A DNA stretch of 64,000 nucleotides from JAGVLN01 sp964515755 (GCA_964515755.1 CAZEVK010000002.1:46648-110647), one strand, 5' to 3'; positions 8,887 through 17,609 are shown, counted from the stretch's first letter. Notes: generated from the sequence alone by a model not told the origin. Numbers and translations: made by a program.

Positions 8887-10101
8887 ATGACTTTGTCTAC
8901 TAATAGTACAGAATTAGTAATTAGAACACCTTTGACAATTGCTCTTGGGCATTTTTCATATAATTCTAATAAATTTGTTAGCAAAATAGTGAAAGAAATC
9001 TTCAGAAAACACTTATTCATGCCTTTAATAGGAATGAAAACCATTAAACCATATAATTATTTTAATCAATATAGTGACGACAATGGTATTGCTTACACTA
9101 GCTTCGTTAAATCAGTATTTGTTAATCACGTAACATATACTGTATCATCTTACGTATTTGATTACACTATAAATAATAATTTATCGGAAACTTTTTCTCT
9201 TAATACTACGCAAAATAATTTTGAGATATCTTCTTTAGTTTGGATGTTAGAAAAAGTCGCTCTACCCTTTGGATTAAGTAGAATTAACCCTAACTATAAA
9301 CAAGATTTAATAAGAAGTAATCCTGAACTTGCGAGTAATTTATTAAGTATTTATTGCGAGTTCAAAACCGCTAAGGCAGCTTTTGAACATATATCATATG
9401 AGTATAATAACTGGAATAAGTTTTATTATAAATATCAAGAAGAAAATACAATTAATAGTTGTAAGGATTACTTTTACTCAACTGTTGATTTTTTAGGATC
9501 TTTTGTCACAGGAGGATTAGCTTTAGCTTTTACTTGTGCAGTTCAATACTCAGCATATCAACACGATAATCAATATATAAAAAATGCAGCTTTTATTATT
9601 TTAAGCTATAAAGTTGCAACCACTTCAATGTTTGTAGCATCAACAGCAGTAGAATTTTTAATAAAATTACCTATTAATACTATATATAGTTATCTATACC
9701 TAAACTCTGAAAATTTAGAAACAAACATTAACCAGCAACAATATAGTGAACCTACAAACATAGAACAAACGCAAATAATAATAGAGTTAGGTTGCATAAA
9801 TAGACCAAAAGCTGAATTTGCTAATATGTCATTGATCGTTTATCAAGGCAATGAAATATACTCGCAGCCATACCAATCAGGTAGTCTAATATATACTATC
9901 CCTACTCATATGCTAACTTTATATCAAAAACAAAAAGATCTAGATATCCTTTTGCCAGAACACTTTACCCAAAGCACTTTTTTTCAAATTATGTCTGAAA
10001 AAAAGTTTGATAATTACTCAATAACATGCCCAACTGACCCTGATCTGGCAATTACAGAAATAACTGGAAATAATTTTTATTACTTCGATCAATCACTATA
10101 A
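8887..10101 (+). CDS. Orphan protein with a hydrophobic central segment
   Basis: A 404-residue protein that I do not recognise. The N-terminal half is rich in Tyr, Asn and Phe, with no signal peptide. Hydrophobic stretches lie near residues 195-220 (FLGSFVTGGLALAFTCAVQY) and about 235-265, which could form a helical hairpin in a membrane. The C-terminal third is soluble-looking and ends in FYYFDQSL. It has its own strong promoter and stands alone, and its stop is 36 bases from the stop of a convergent ankyrin gene. The codon usage is AT-rich like its neighbours. The context (accessory, ankyrin next door) suggests a host-interaction or membrane protein, but that is only inference. Confidence 0.6.
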   Translation: MTLSTNSTELVIRTPLTIALGHFSYNSNKFVSKIVKEIFRKHLFMPLIGMKTIKPYNYFNQYSDDNGIAYTSFVKSVFVNHVTYTVSSYVFDYTINNNLSETFSLNTTQNNFEISSLVWMLEKVALPFGLSRINPNYKQDLIRSNPELASNLLSIYCEFKTAKAAFEHISYEYNNWNKFYYKYQEENTINSCKDYFYSTVDFLGSFVTGGLALAFTCAVQYSAYQHDNQYIKNAAFIILSYKVATTSMFVASTAVEFLIKLPINTIYSYLYLNSENLETNINQQQYSEPTNIEQTQIIIELGCINRPKAEFANMSLIVYQGNEIYSQPYQSGSLIYTIPTHMLTLYQKQKDLDILLPEHFTQSTFFQIMSEKKFDNYSITCPTDPDLAITEITGNNFYYFDQSL

Positions 10102-10137
10102 TTATATAAAGATTAATCAGTAAAAAATTTTTATATT

Positions 10138-10896
10138 TTAACTAACTTCAACTGATTTATAAAATCCATTGAATTTCTTGCGCTCATGCATCCTAAATTC
10201 ACGGTAAGGTTTTTCCAGACAAACCATCATCATCCCTAAAGAAGCTCCGATAGAATCTATTACCGCTAAAATCAGTTCTCCAGCAGTAGCAACTGTGGCA
10301 ATCACAGAACAACCAATAGTAATTAAACTAAAAAATATCATAGATAATTTACGATAAAGCTCGCAGCTGCTATATGCATATTTTATGGCATCTAGGGTAT
10401 CCAGAGTCTTTGCACCACCATTTAGCCTTAGTAAGGCTACAATATCCTGATTATTGTTTTTTTCTGCTATAGAAAGCGGAGTATCACCTTGCTCATTAAC
10501 ATAATTTACAAATGCCTTACGAGCAAGTAAGGCTCTTATTAACGATAAATTCCTACTACTCGTAGCAAGATGTAATGGAGTGTTGCCGTAACGATCTTGT
10601 ATATTAACATTTTTAGTAAGGTGTAGTAATATAGCTATAGAATCCAGATCACCATTCCTGATTGCAATATGCAAAGGTAATTCCCCATATTTATTACAAA
10701 TATTGGCATCGGCGTTATACGCACTAAGTAACTCTATTAACTCATAGTTATTAAGACTCGCAGCTATGTGTAACGCAGTATAACCTTTATTATCTTGCAC
10801 GTTAACATCTGCCCCCTTATTAAGTAAGGTGCTTAGTTTGCCTATGTTACAAGCATAAACTAATTGATGGAATTTATGCTTTAAGTTGCCCACCAT
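10138..10896 (-). CDS. Ankyrin-repeat protein with C-terminal membrane hairpin
   Basis: A 252-residue protein. About five ankyrin repeats cover residues 5-160, with recurring GYTALHIAA, GELPLHIAI, GNTPLHLAT and GDTPLSIAE at the usual ~33-residue spacing. After a short linker, two hydrophobic segments (about residues 185-230, SMIFFSLITIGCSVIATVAT and ILAVIDSIGASLGMMMV) suggest membrane anchoring with the repeats exposed. The ATG is preceded by a strong GGAGG 3 bases upstream. Ankyrin proteins of intracellular bacteria often bind host proteins; whether this one is secreted or stays in the bacterial membrane cannot be told. It is convergent with the gene upstream in coordinates. Confidence 0.85.
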   Translation of the reverse strand: MVGNLKHKFHQLVYACNIGKLSTLLNKGADVNVQDNKGYTALHIAASLNNYELIELLSAYNADANICNKYGELPLHIAIRNGDLDSIAILLHLTKNVNIQDRYGNTPLHLATSSRNLSLIRALLARKAFVNYVNEQGDTPLSIAEKNNNQDIVALLRLNGGAKTLDTLDAIKYAYSSCELYRKLSMIFFSLITIGCSVIATVATAGELILAVIDSIGASLGMMMVCLEKPYREFRMHERKKFNGFYKSVEVS

Positions 10897-11119
10897 AATC
10901 CTCCAATATTTTGAATTTTGTGAATCAGTTTTAATTATTATGAGCGCAAAAGGTTAATAAATTATTAAAATTATAGATAAATTTTAAAATAATTATTTAT
11001 TTGTTAAAGAAATTAAGAAATGAGCGAAGACACTAATAAAAATTAGAAACACAAAAATAATAAGAGAAAATTTAATAATATCAAAATAAAGCACATCTTA
11101 TTGATTTCTACAGCACAAA

Positions 11120-11818
11120 ATGCTAGCTTTAATAATCAAACAAAATAATAAAAAGCTAGTGATAATATCAATTTTAAGCCAAAACACCTTCATTACAGAT
11201 ATAGTTCAACAATATATCCAACCTGGCACAGAGGTATGCAGCTATGCCTCTACAGCCGCATTGCAAAAAGAAATTAATTTATCACAAGAAAATATTATTA
11301 TTATTGATATTGACTCTAACTCAAATATTTCTTCTGAAAATTCGGAATTTATCAAAAATTACTCTTCCTTAGTCAAAATAATAATTTTAAATAATCAAAC
11401 TGATGATATTAACCCATATAAAGTCAGTATAGTTAAAAAGCCTTTTAGCGCCAAAACACTTTATAACCTAATTGATAGCACAGGCCTCAACTTACATAAA
11501 ATATATCAAATTACATCACGGATATATTTTAACCCGTATCAACGTCTGATTATTAAGTTTAATGATGAAAAAAATATAGAAGAAATTAGCTTAACAGAAA
11601 AAGAAAATGAATTATTACATTATTTGCTCTTACATAAAGAACAAGGAGTAATTAGTAAAGAAAAATTATTACTTAATATTTTCGGGTACAAAGATGCTTC
11701 TGCTACGCATACTTTAGAGACACATATCTATCGAATGCGTAATAAAATATCTTCAAATGAAGATATATTCATACAGCAAGATGGAGGCTACCTTATTCAT
11801 AGAGAGAATCTAAAGTAG
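11120..11818 (+). CDS. OmpR-type response regulator with a degenerate receiver
   Basis: A 232-residue, two-domain protein. The N-terminal half (about 15-125) follows the receiver fold: IIIIDID supplies a candidate phospho-acceptor Asp, and VSIVKKPFS supplies the conserved Lys-Pro. The acidic pair normally found after strand 1 is absent (LVIISILSQNTF). The C-terminal half (about 140-230) is an OmpR/PhoB winged helix: ISLTEKENELLHYLLLH, THTLETHIYRMRNKI and the hairpin IFIQQDGGYLIHRE. It should bind DNA and regulate transcription. The damaged acidic pocket suggests atypical or phosphorylation-independent control. No kinase gene is adjacent. Its stop is 3 bases from a decayed gene on the other strand. 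Confidence 0.82.
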   Translation: MLALIIKQNNKKLVIISILSQNTFITDIVQQYIQPGTEVCSYASTAALQKEINLSQENIIIIDIDSNSNISSENSEFIKNYSSLVKIIILNNQTDDINPYKVSIVKKPFSAKTLYNLIDSTGLNLHKIYQITSRIYFNPYQRLIIKFNDEKNIEEISLTEKENELLHYLLLHKEQGVISKEKLLLNIFGYKDASATHTLETHIYRMRNKISSNEDIFIQQDGGYLIHRENLK

Positions 11819-11821
11819 TTT

Positions 11822-12168
11822 TTATGCAATAAAATCAAGTTTACCACATTTATGCATATGCCGAATATAGTTCAATAAATATTCTTCTGAAGGAACATTT
11901 ATATGCTCATTTGTTACCAATTGCTTTTCTAGCAGAACAGTAATATATATGACAGTGCTAACATTTATTAACAAACCGCATCACTCTAGAAGTTCTTGCT
12001 AGTAGCTCGACAGATTTTACTCTATTTGACTTGCCTTCTTTAATTAATGGCATAACAACTTTTTCTTCAAGCTGCACTATTAATTCTTCTAGCATTACTT
12101 TAAGCTTTTGAACGCTAGTAGCAAGTTTTTTAAAATCTACAAGTTGTTTTTTTAAGCTCTGTTGCCAT
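11822..12168 (-). pseudogene. Decayed small coiled-coil gene with two frameshifts
   Basis: Read on the minus strand, an ATG at 12168 gives MATELKK and then runs out of frame in a 7-base A tract (T7 on the + strand, about 12147-12153). The next frame continues QLVDFKKLATSVQKLKVMLE, a helical coiled coil, to SRVMRFVNK. Around 11968 a second shift moves into a frame ending LLNYIRHMHKCGKLDFIA, stop at 11822-11824. Joined, the pieces make a coherent protein of about 115 residues that I do not recognise. The 347-nt length is not a multiple of three. The remnant fills an otherwise empty 443-bp gap. Sequencing error in the homopolymer could explain one lesion but not easily both. Confidence 0.45.
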
Positions 12169-12261
12169 ATTCGATAATCCCAACATTAAGGTTAAAATAA
12201 GATTTGTAATCTGATATTGACTTGTTATTATTGCGTATATTAATTTAGTGTAAGAGTTTTT

Positions 12262-13482
12262 ATGCTTAAAGGCCCTCTATTTAGTAACGTCGCTAAAAAA
12301 TATAGCGATATCGCTATTCTTATATTTGTAACTTTACTTTATATCATGATTTGTGCTGAGTCGGACATGTATGTTCCAGCCTTCCCACAAATGATCGATT
12401 ATTTTGGCATTAGTGAAAATAAAATTCAGTTAGTTTTAAGTATAAATTTTGCAGGATTGTGCATTGCCGGGTTAATTGCCGGTCCAATATCTGATTCCTA
12501 CGGTAGAAGAGCAACGCTTATCATTGGGCTACTAATATTTATCATTGGCAGTATAGGCTGTGTTTATACTGATAATTTTGCGATGCTATTATTTTGGAGA
12601 TTACTTCAAGGTATTGCAACTTCTGTACCAATGGTAATAGGAGCTGCTATGTTTTTTGATAAATATACTGCTGAAAAAGCAGGAAAAACCATCGGGGTTT
12701 TGAATAGCTTTATTTCTGCCTCTATGGCTGCAGCACCTATAATTGGCGCATGGATTAGCGAAGCATTTAACTGGCGAGCAAATTTTGTAGTAATTTTACT
12801 TCTAGGAATAATCTCCTTTATAGCAATATTACTCATTATTGAAGAAACACTTCAAGAAGATAAAAGAAAAAGATTTAATATAAAAGAAATTTTTCAAAAC
12901 TATGGAAAAGTCCTTAAAAGCTTCCCTTTCATTATATATAGTATTATGGCTATTTTCGCATTTACGACAACAGTCGTTTACATTGCTAATTTATCAGTAA
13001 TCTTTATTAATCACATCGGCATGACTCTAGAAGTGTTTAGCTATTATCAGGCCTCTACAATGCTTACATTTATCATATTTTCTTTACTAAGTGTGAAACT
13101 CATAAGTAAATACGGAATAGATTGTACCAAGAATTTTGGAACTATACTGTGTACATTAGGGGCTTGTGGGTTACTTTTAGTAAGCTTAATTAATGATCAT
13201 AATGTAAATATGATCTGTGCAACTATGGCATTAGTGGCTGCCGGTAGCGCATTAATGGGCGGAACATTTTGTTCAAAAGCAATGGAAATATTTCCAGATA
13301 TGAACGGCGTAGCATTAGCAATGTTAACCGCACTAAGACAAATATTTGCCTTCGGCCTTATTATATTATCAGAAGTATTTTTTGATGGAACAATATTACC
13401 AGTGGCAATATTAATATTTATTTGCACTATATTAGCAGTATCTGGCTATTTGATTTTAGAATTTAAAAAGAATAAATACTAA
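12262..13482 (+). CDS. MFS drug-efflux transporter, Bcr/CflA type
   Basis: A 406-residue major facilitator superfamily protein with about 12 hydrophobic helices. Helix 1 contains AESDMYVPAFPQM, the ExDxYxPAxP signature of the Bcr/CflA (DHA1) drug/H+ antiporters. Motif A is GPISDSYGRRATL (about residues 74-86), RLLQG occurs in helix 4, and motif C is seen as GVLNSFISASMAAAPIIGAW. It is predicted to export small molecules using the proton gradient across the inner membrane. The substrate is unknown; in Rickettsiales, related transporters are numerous and may carry metabolites. The gene stands alone. A hairpin GCCAGTA-N8-TACTGGC (13518-13539) follows the stop but lacks a T-run. Confidence 0.9.
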   Translation: MLKGPLFSNVAKKYSDIAILIFVTLLYIMICAESDMYVPAFPQMIDYFGISENKIQLVLSINFAGLCIAGLIAGPISDSYGRRATLIIGLLIFIIGSIGCVYTDNFAMLLFWRLLQGIATSVPMVIGAAMFFDKYTAEKAGKTIGVLNSFISASMAAAPIIGAWISEAFNWRANFVVILLLGIISFIAILLIIEETLQEDKRKRFNIKEIFQNYGKVLKSFPFIIYSIMAIFAFTTTVVYIANLSVIFINHIGMTLEVFSYYQASTMLTFIIFSLLSVKLISKYGIDCTKNFGTILCTLGACGLLLVSLINDHNVNMICATMALVAAGSALMGGTFCSKAMEIFPDMNGVALAMLTALRQIFAFGLIILSEVFFDGTILPVAILIFICTILAVSGYLILEFKKNKY

Positions 13483-13702
13483 AATTAAATTTCGACTTCT
13501 ACCCCTATCTAAGTAGCGCCAGTATTTAAGTCTACTGGCATAATAAATCTAAGTTACAGCTACTTAACTTCAAAGTTTCAGATAAATTTCTCCACCCATA
13601 TATTTATGATTGCATTTTTAAAAATACAGTATTACAAATAGAATTGTGAGCTCGCTTTTAAATTTAACTCTGTAATAAATTTAATATTAAAAGGAGAACA
13701 TT

Positions 13703-14154
13703 ATGGTTACATTCACAGGTACACAACACGAATTAACAGAAGCAATTATTGACTAATATTATTAGAATATGACGCTGTAGAAGCTTATAAAGCCGCAGTT
13801 GAACGTTTAGAAAATAAAGCTTTTAAGTCTAAATTACTAGAATTTCAAAGCGATCATGTGCAGCACATTGATGAGCTTAGCAAATTCTTAACCCAAAAAA
13901 ATATTGTTTCCCCTAAAGGACCTGATGCTAAACAATGGTTGACGAAAGGTAAAGCAATTTTAGCTGGTTTAATTAATGATCGCTCAGTCTTACAAGCTAT
14001 GAATACCAATGAAGATGATACTAATACGGCATACAATAGAATGATTCATCGTGACGATCTTGATGAAGAAATTAGCAGTATTTTATCTAACGCATATGAT
14101 GATGAAAAAAGGCATAAGAAGTGGATTGAAGATACTTTAGAAGAAACAGAATAG
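13703..14154 (+). pseudogene. Ferritin-like helical protein gene with a one-base deletion
   Basis: An excellent AAGGAG precedes the ATG at 13703, which opens MVTFTGTQHELTEAIID and then meets TAA at 13754. In the next frame the protein continues without a gap as LILLEYDAVEAYKAAVERL and runs to the stop at 14152-14154 (TLEETE). Re-reading one base at 13753 restores a single chain of about 150 residues. LLEYDAVEAY with a following helix and SDHVQHIDELSKFL has the E/D-x-x-H spacing of ferritin-like four-helix proteins, so it may have bound a di-metal site; this family call is inference from pattern. An intrinsic terminator follows. The single lesion could be a real recent mutation or an assembly error. 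Confidence 0.6.
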
Positions 14155-14162
14155 TGTTTTGA

Positions 14163-14195
14163 AGTAGGTCTAATTATCATTAGGCCTACTTTTTT
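14163..14195 (+). terminator. Intrinsic terminator
   Basis: AGTAGGTCTAAT (14163-14174) pairs with ATTAGGCCTACT (14179-14190) as a 12-bp stem with one G-U pair and a TATC tetraloop, followed by TTTTT. This textbook rho-independent terminator begins 8 bases after the ferritin-like gene. Confidence 0.88.
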
Positions 14196-14300
14196 ACTTA
14201 TTGTTAACTCTGTTAATCTATAAAATAGTCAATTTCAAGAAGCTGCCAATATATCAGGCTTTCAATCGAATATATGCTAAATCAGCAATGGCTGAAGACC

Positions 14301-14933
14301 TTACATACCAGCTTCTTTATCTGAAATTTTTTCTATATCCTTATTATTTTTGATGACTTCATCGAATGATTGAGGTTTCTGAACAAAAAACTTGGAAGTG
14401 CGTGAACCTATAAGATGCTTGACTTTAGATATTTGACGCTCAGGCAATAATGATACTTCTTTAACTTTTTTCAATGATTTTACTAACGATCCAACTCCAA
14501 CAGCCCATATAGCTTTTGGCGGGTTAAGCAGATTAACTTTTTTTTCTCCCGTTATATATGCAGATTCACGATTTTTTATAATCTTATGGATTTGGTCAGA
14601 AATTTTCAAATCACCAGCCTCTGACGAAATTTTAAAAGAAAATTTCAAGTCGACATCATTAAATTTTTTAGAATCAATTTTAGATTCAGCAATTATATAC
14701 TGAATTACTTTCTTTAGATCTTGATTGTAATCCATATTAAACGAAGAAACATTCAGAACAGGAATATTTCTTTTATACAATTCAGCGCGAATTGCCTCTG
14801 CTGAAGCAAGATTTTCTTCCAATATATTATTTAAGAAAGAAATTTGCATAGCAATATCATCTACTGTTAGAGCCTTTTCAACAAGTAGTTTTGTTGACGA
14901 AGCATTCGTAAAAAATCTCACAATTCTAAACAT
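14301..14933 (-). CDS. Unrecognised 210-residue protein
   Basis: I do not recognise this protein. ATG at 14933 (MFRIVRFFTNASSTKLLVEK) is preferred because GGAG lies 8-9 bases upstream; a frame extending to 14999 adds a hydrophobic, non-typical leader. The N-terminal 80 residues look helical (TVDDIAMQISFLNNILEENL). The rest is Lys/Ser/Ile-rich with no signal peptide or membrane segment, and the C-terminus is charged (KDIEKISDKEAGM). It stands alone between a terminator and a decayed region. Such isolated, Lys-rich soluble proteins in this window resemble candidate secreted effectors, but there is no motif to support that. Confidence 0.55.
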   Translation of the reverse strand: MFRIVRFFTNASSTKLLVEKALTVDDIAMQISFLNNILEENLASAEAIRAELYKRNIPVLNVSSFNMDYNQDLKKVIQYIIAESKIDSKKFNDVDLKFSFKISSEAGDLKISDQIHKIIKNRESAYITGEKKVNLLNPPKAIWAVGVGSLVKSLKKVKEVSLLPERQISKVKHLIGSRTSKFFVQKPQSFDEVIKNNKDIEKISDKEAGM

Positions 14934-15040
14934 GAATTTTTTCTCCAATATAGCGATAGCTTTAAAACTTTCAGTAGTTAATAACAGAGCACTTATCAAC
15001 CGTCAATATAAATTGATTAATTTTTTAACTATTTGAAATC

Positions 15041-15151
15041 ATGAAACGTAAAAATGATGGATCAAAATCATCCTCTAATCGATTGTTAAATAAAGAAAAA
15101 TTAGCAAAAGAATGTGATTTGAAAATCTTATGTATTAGATACTTAATTTGA
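15041..15151 (+). pseudogene. 36-codon remnant starting like the large ankyrin gene
   Basis: ATG at 15041 opens MKRKNDGSKSSSNRLL, and the frame closes at TGA 15149-15151. The first six residues MKRKND are identical to the start of the 601-residue ankyrin protein at 28067, and NRL followed by charged helix residues recalls its SKRLFQLD. The sequence downstream holds no long frame, only the degenerate repeat at 15158-15465. It is best read as the broken 5' end of a related gene. Confidence 0.3.
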
Positions 15152-15157
15152 ATTGTA

Positions 15158-15465
15158 ATATCAACTGTAGGTTTATCTATTTATACAAATGATAATTAAT
15201 ACTAGAGTTTTTTTAAATTGTTATTCACTAATTTCGTAGAATTTTAGATGCTTTCACTATAGATGGTTTTATATCTTTATGGTTGTTTTAATTATGCATT
15301 TAATTAAATTTACCAGATATCAACTACAGGTTATATATATGCTGAAATGATGACTAACACTAGAATTTTTTGATTGTGATTTATTAATTTTCTAGAGTTT
15401 GGATGTTTTTGTGATTGAGATTTTTTCTATCTTAATGGTTATTTATAGACGTAGAAATCTATTCC
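15158..15465. repeat. Diverged tandem duplication, unit about 159 bp
   Basis: Two copies start with ATATCAACT at 15158 and 15317. They keep the same order of landmarks (AGGTT, AT..TGA..AC/AT ACTAGA, a T-run, TAGA.TTT, ATGGTT.TTTAT). Both are clearly related but degraded and contain no long open frame. They follow the ankyrin-like 5' remnant and probably represent the decayed body of that gene. Confidence 0.4.
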
Positions 15466-15512
15466 CATGATCAGAAAGGACTAGGGCATTTAACATAGAT
15501 TTCCTTTATATA

Positions 15513-15532
15513 ATTGAAAGAAGCCTTTCAAT
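15513..15532 (-). terminator. Hairpin after the gapR-like gene
   Basis: ATTGAAAG (15513-15520) and CTTTCAAT (15525-15532) form a perfect 8-bp stem with a 4-base loop, immediately beyond the minus-strand stop at 15537. The 3' flank on the minus strand is AT-rich rather than a clean U-run, so termination would be weak. Confidence 0.4.
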
Positions 15533-15536
15533 AGAA

Positions 15537-15782
15537 CTACATATTCAATACGCTTTTGTATAGCTCAAGCAAGGTTTCTTGTTCCTGGAGTTTCTGAGTA
15601 TCAATTTTACGGAGTTGAACCACTTTACGCATAATTTTTGGTTCAAACCCATTAGCTTTTGCTTCTGCGTAGACCTCACGGATATCGTTAGCAACGTTAC
15701 TTTTATCCTCTTCTAAGCGCTCAATACGAGTGATAAAATTACGTAATTTTTCTCCAGAAATAGAATTGAAAGCATCAGCCAT
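15537..15782 (-). CDS. GapR-like nucleoid protein (UPF0335/DUF2312)
   Basis: An 81-residue protein matching the alphaproteobacterial UPF0335/DUF2312 family in length and motifs: GEKLRNFITRIERLEEDKSN, then REVYAEAKANGFEPKIMRKV and VQLRKIDTQKLQEQETLLELY. In Caulobacter the family member GapR binds overtwisted AT-rich DNA ahead of replication and transcription forks and stimulates topoisomerases. The helical ring-forming segment is complete here. It lies 15 bp downstream of ychF on the same strand and probably shares its transcript. Confidence 0.85.
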   Translation of the reverse strand: MADAFNSISGEKLRNFITRIERLEEDKSNVANDIREVYAEAKANGFEPKIMRKVVQLRKIDTQKLQEQETLLELYKSVLNM

Positions 15783-15797
15783 AACAAACTCCTAAAA

Positions 15798-16901
15798 TTA
15801 AACATTAAATCTAAAATGAACCACATCTCCGTCAGCAACTTGATATTCTTTACCTTCAAGTCTCATTTTGCCAGCATCTTTGGCACCAGATTCCCCATTA
15901 TATTTGATATAATCATCATAACTAATCACTTCAGCGCGAATAAATCCACGCTCAAAATCAGTATGAATTACCCCTGCTGCTTGTGGCGCAAGCGTATTAA
16001 GCGCAATAGTCCAGGTGCGAGCTTCTTTAGGGCCTACGGTGAAGAAAGTAGTGAGATTAAGTAGTTCATAACTAGAACGAATCACCTTACTCAAACCAGT
16101 TTCAGAAAGACCTAAATCTTGTAAAAACGAGAGCTGTTCTGCTTCATCATCTAACGTAACAATTTCAGCTTCAATCTTTGATGAAATCAAAATTGATAAC
16201 ACGCCATTTTTTTTAGCTAATTCTGCAACTGATGCGCTGTAATGATTGCCGTTTATAACATCATCTTCTGCAACATTACATATGTATATATATGGCTTGG
16301 AAGTGATAAGTTGTAATGGCTTAAGATCAGCTTCACTGTATCCTTGCGCTAATAATACACGTGCTGGTTTACCTTCAGACAGCAAAGCCAAGCATTTAGT
16401 CATTAGCTCAAGTTCTTCTTTAAAATTTTTATCTTGAGTAAATTTATTTTTTTTAGCGGCATTATCAACTTTTTTGGTCATCGACTCAAGATCAGCTAAT
16501 ACAAGCTCGGTTTCTATCAGCTCAATATCACGCAACGGATTAATTGATTTTTCAACATGCGTAATGTCATCATCTTCAAAACAACGTACTACTTGCAAAA
16601 TTGCATCAACTTCACGAATATGCGACAGAAATTTATTACCTAAGCCTTCACCTGTGCTGGCACCTTTGACTAAGCCAGCTATATCAACAATTTCAATTTG
16701 AGTGGGAATAATTTTTTCAGAATGAGCTATTGCCGCCAACTTATTTAAACGGTCATCCGGCACACCAACCTTACCAACATTTGGCTCAATGGTACAAAAC
16801 GGATAATTAGCTGCCTGCGCCAAACTGGATTTGGTCAGTGCATTGAACAAAGTTGACTTGCCTACATTCGGTAAGCCGACTATACCACACTTAAATCCCA
16901 T
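15798..16901 (-). CDS. ychF: Ribosome-binding ATPase YchF (EngD)
   Basis: A 367-residue Obg-family P-loop NTPase. G1 is GIVGLPNVGKSTLFNALT at the N-terminus, G3 is VDIAGLVKGASTGEGLGNKFL, and a coiled-coil insertion follows (TKKVDNAAKKNKF). The C-terminal TGS-type domain ends in EGKEYQVADGDVVHFRFNV, as in nearly all YchF proteins. It hydrolyses ATP preferentially, binds ribosomes and affects stress responses. Start and length agree with the family. It is clustered with gapR-like, pth and rplY, although a GIY-YIG gene and repeats are inserted between ychF and pth. Confidence 0.96.
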   Translation of the reverse strand: MGFKCGIVGLPNVGKSTLFNALTKSSLAQAANYPFCTIEPNVGKVGVPDDRLNKLAAIAHSEKIIPTQIEIVDIAGLVKGASTGEGLGNKFLSHIREVDAILQVVRCFEDDDITHVEKSINPLRDIELIETELVLADLESMTKKVDNAAKKNKFTQDKNFKEELELMTKCLALLSEGKPARVLLAQGYSEADLKPLQLITSKPYIYICNVAEDDVINGNHYSASVAELAKKNGVLSILISSKIEAEIVTLDDEAEQLSFLQDLGLSETGLSKVIRSSYELLNLTTFFTVGPKEARTWTIALNTLAPQAAGVIHTDFERGFIRAEVISYDDYIKYNGESGAKDAGKMRLEGKEYQVADGDVVHFRFNV

Positions 16902-17271
16902 ATCACCCTATTTAATTAAATTAAGAAAATAGTGGTAGCAGATCAAACGGAGAATGTCAATCTGATGAGATATGTATAAAATGGTATTGGAATTGCTAAA
17001 GTATAAATCTTATGTTTTGAGAAAAAAATATTAAATTAAATATATGATTAAATACAATTATGTCAAACAAACATACTTTTTGATAATACTTAAGATAACA
17101 ACACTACTAAAATAGCTATAGAAATAACTATTAATTAAAAGCATAAACGATTTTAAAATAGTGCTCAAATCCTAAGATAGTCAATAATTGGATGATAAAT
17201 AGACTCGTTACTTAACGAGTGTCATCCCGGCGCAGGCCGGGATCCGTGCAGCTTAATAATTTTTTATTATG
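16902..17271. other. Intergenic stretch with a hairpin repeat at its end
   Basis: Apart from the palindrome at 17224-17243, the region is AT-rich with no open frame. It lies between ychF and the inserted GIY-YIG gene and may be part of the insertion. Confidence 0.4.
17224..17243. repeat. GC-rich palindromic repeat, left copy
   Basis: ATCCCGGC-GCAG-GCCGGGAT is a perfect 8-bp stem with a 4-base loop in otherwise AT-rich DNA, preceded by GTC. A near-identical hairpin in mirrored orientation lies at 17590-17609, so the two bracket the GIY-YIG gene. The form (GTCATCCCGG...GGGATCC) resembles short palindromic repeats scattered in Rickettsiales genomes. Confidence 0.65.
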
Positions 17272-17559
17272 TTATGTAGCATACAGATCTTTCCATTCAG
17301 AATTATATTTTTCAATTAAATTGATTTTCCACTGTCTTTTCCATTTCTTTAGCCTTTTTTCCCAAGTTATAGCGTCTTCGATATTATAAAATTCCTGCAT
17401 GTAAACAAGCTTATTAACATTATATTTTTTAGTAAAGCCGTTAATTAAGCCCTCTTTGTGCTCATATACTCTGCGTAATAAATTATTTGTTACACCTATG
17501 TATAATGTAACATTAGGTTTGGAACAAAGAATATAAACCCAATACTGCTTTTGTTCCAT
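17272..17559 (-). CDS. GIY-YIG nuclease-domain protein
   Basis: A 95-residue single-domain GIY-YIG protein. The motif pair appears as WVYILCSK and LYIGVTNNL, followed by the catalytic Arg region LLRRVYEHKEG and the metal-binding Glu region EDAITWEKRLKKWKRQWKI. Proteins of this UvrC/SLX1-like subgroup (YhbQ/UPF0213 type) are small predicted endonucleases, frequent in Rickettsiales genomes next to palindromic repeats. All family landmarks are present, so it is probably active. It separates ychF from pth and is flanked by inverted copies of a hairpin repeat, which suggests insertion into a conserved cluster. Confidence 0.9.
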   Translation of the reverse strand: MEQKQYWVYILCSKPNVTLYIGVTNNLLRRVYEHKEGLINGFTKKYNVNKLVYMQEFYNIEDAITWEKRLKKWKRQWKINLIEKYNSEWKDLYAT

Positions 17560-17589
17560 GCTTTAGCGCTATGTAATTAATTTTTATGG

Positions 17590-17609
17590 ATTCCGGCCTG
17601 CGCCGGAAT
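17590..17609. repeat. GC-rich palindromic repeat, right copy
   Basis: ATTCCGGC-CTGC-GCCGGAAT is a perfect 8-bp stem with a 4-base loop. Its core matches the hairpin at 17224-17243 in reverse orientation. It lies between the GIY-YIG start and the pth stop (17617) and could also act as a stop signal for pth transcription. Confidence 0.65.
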
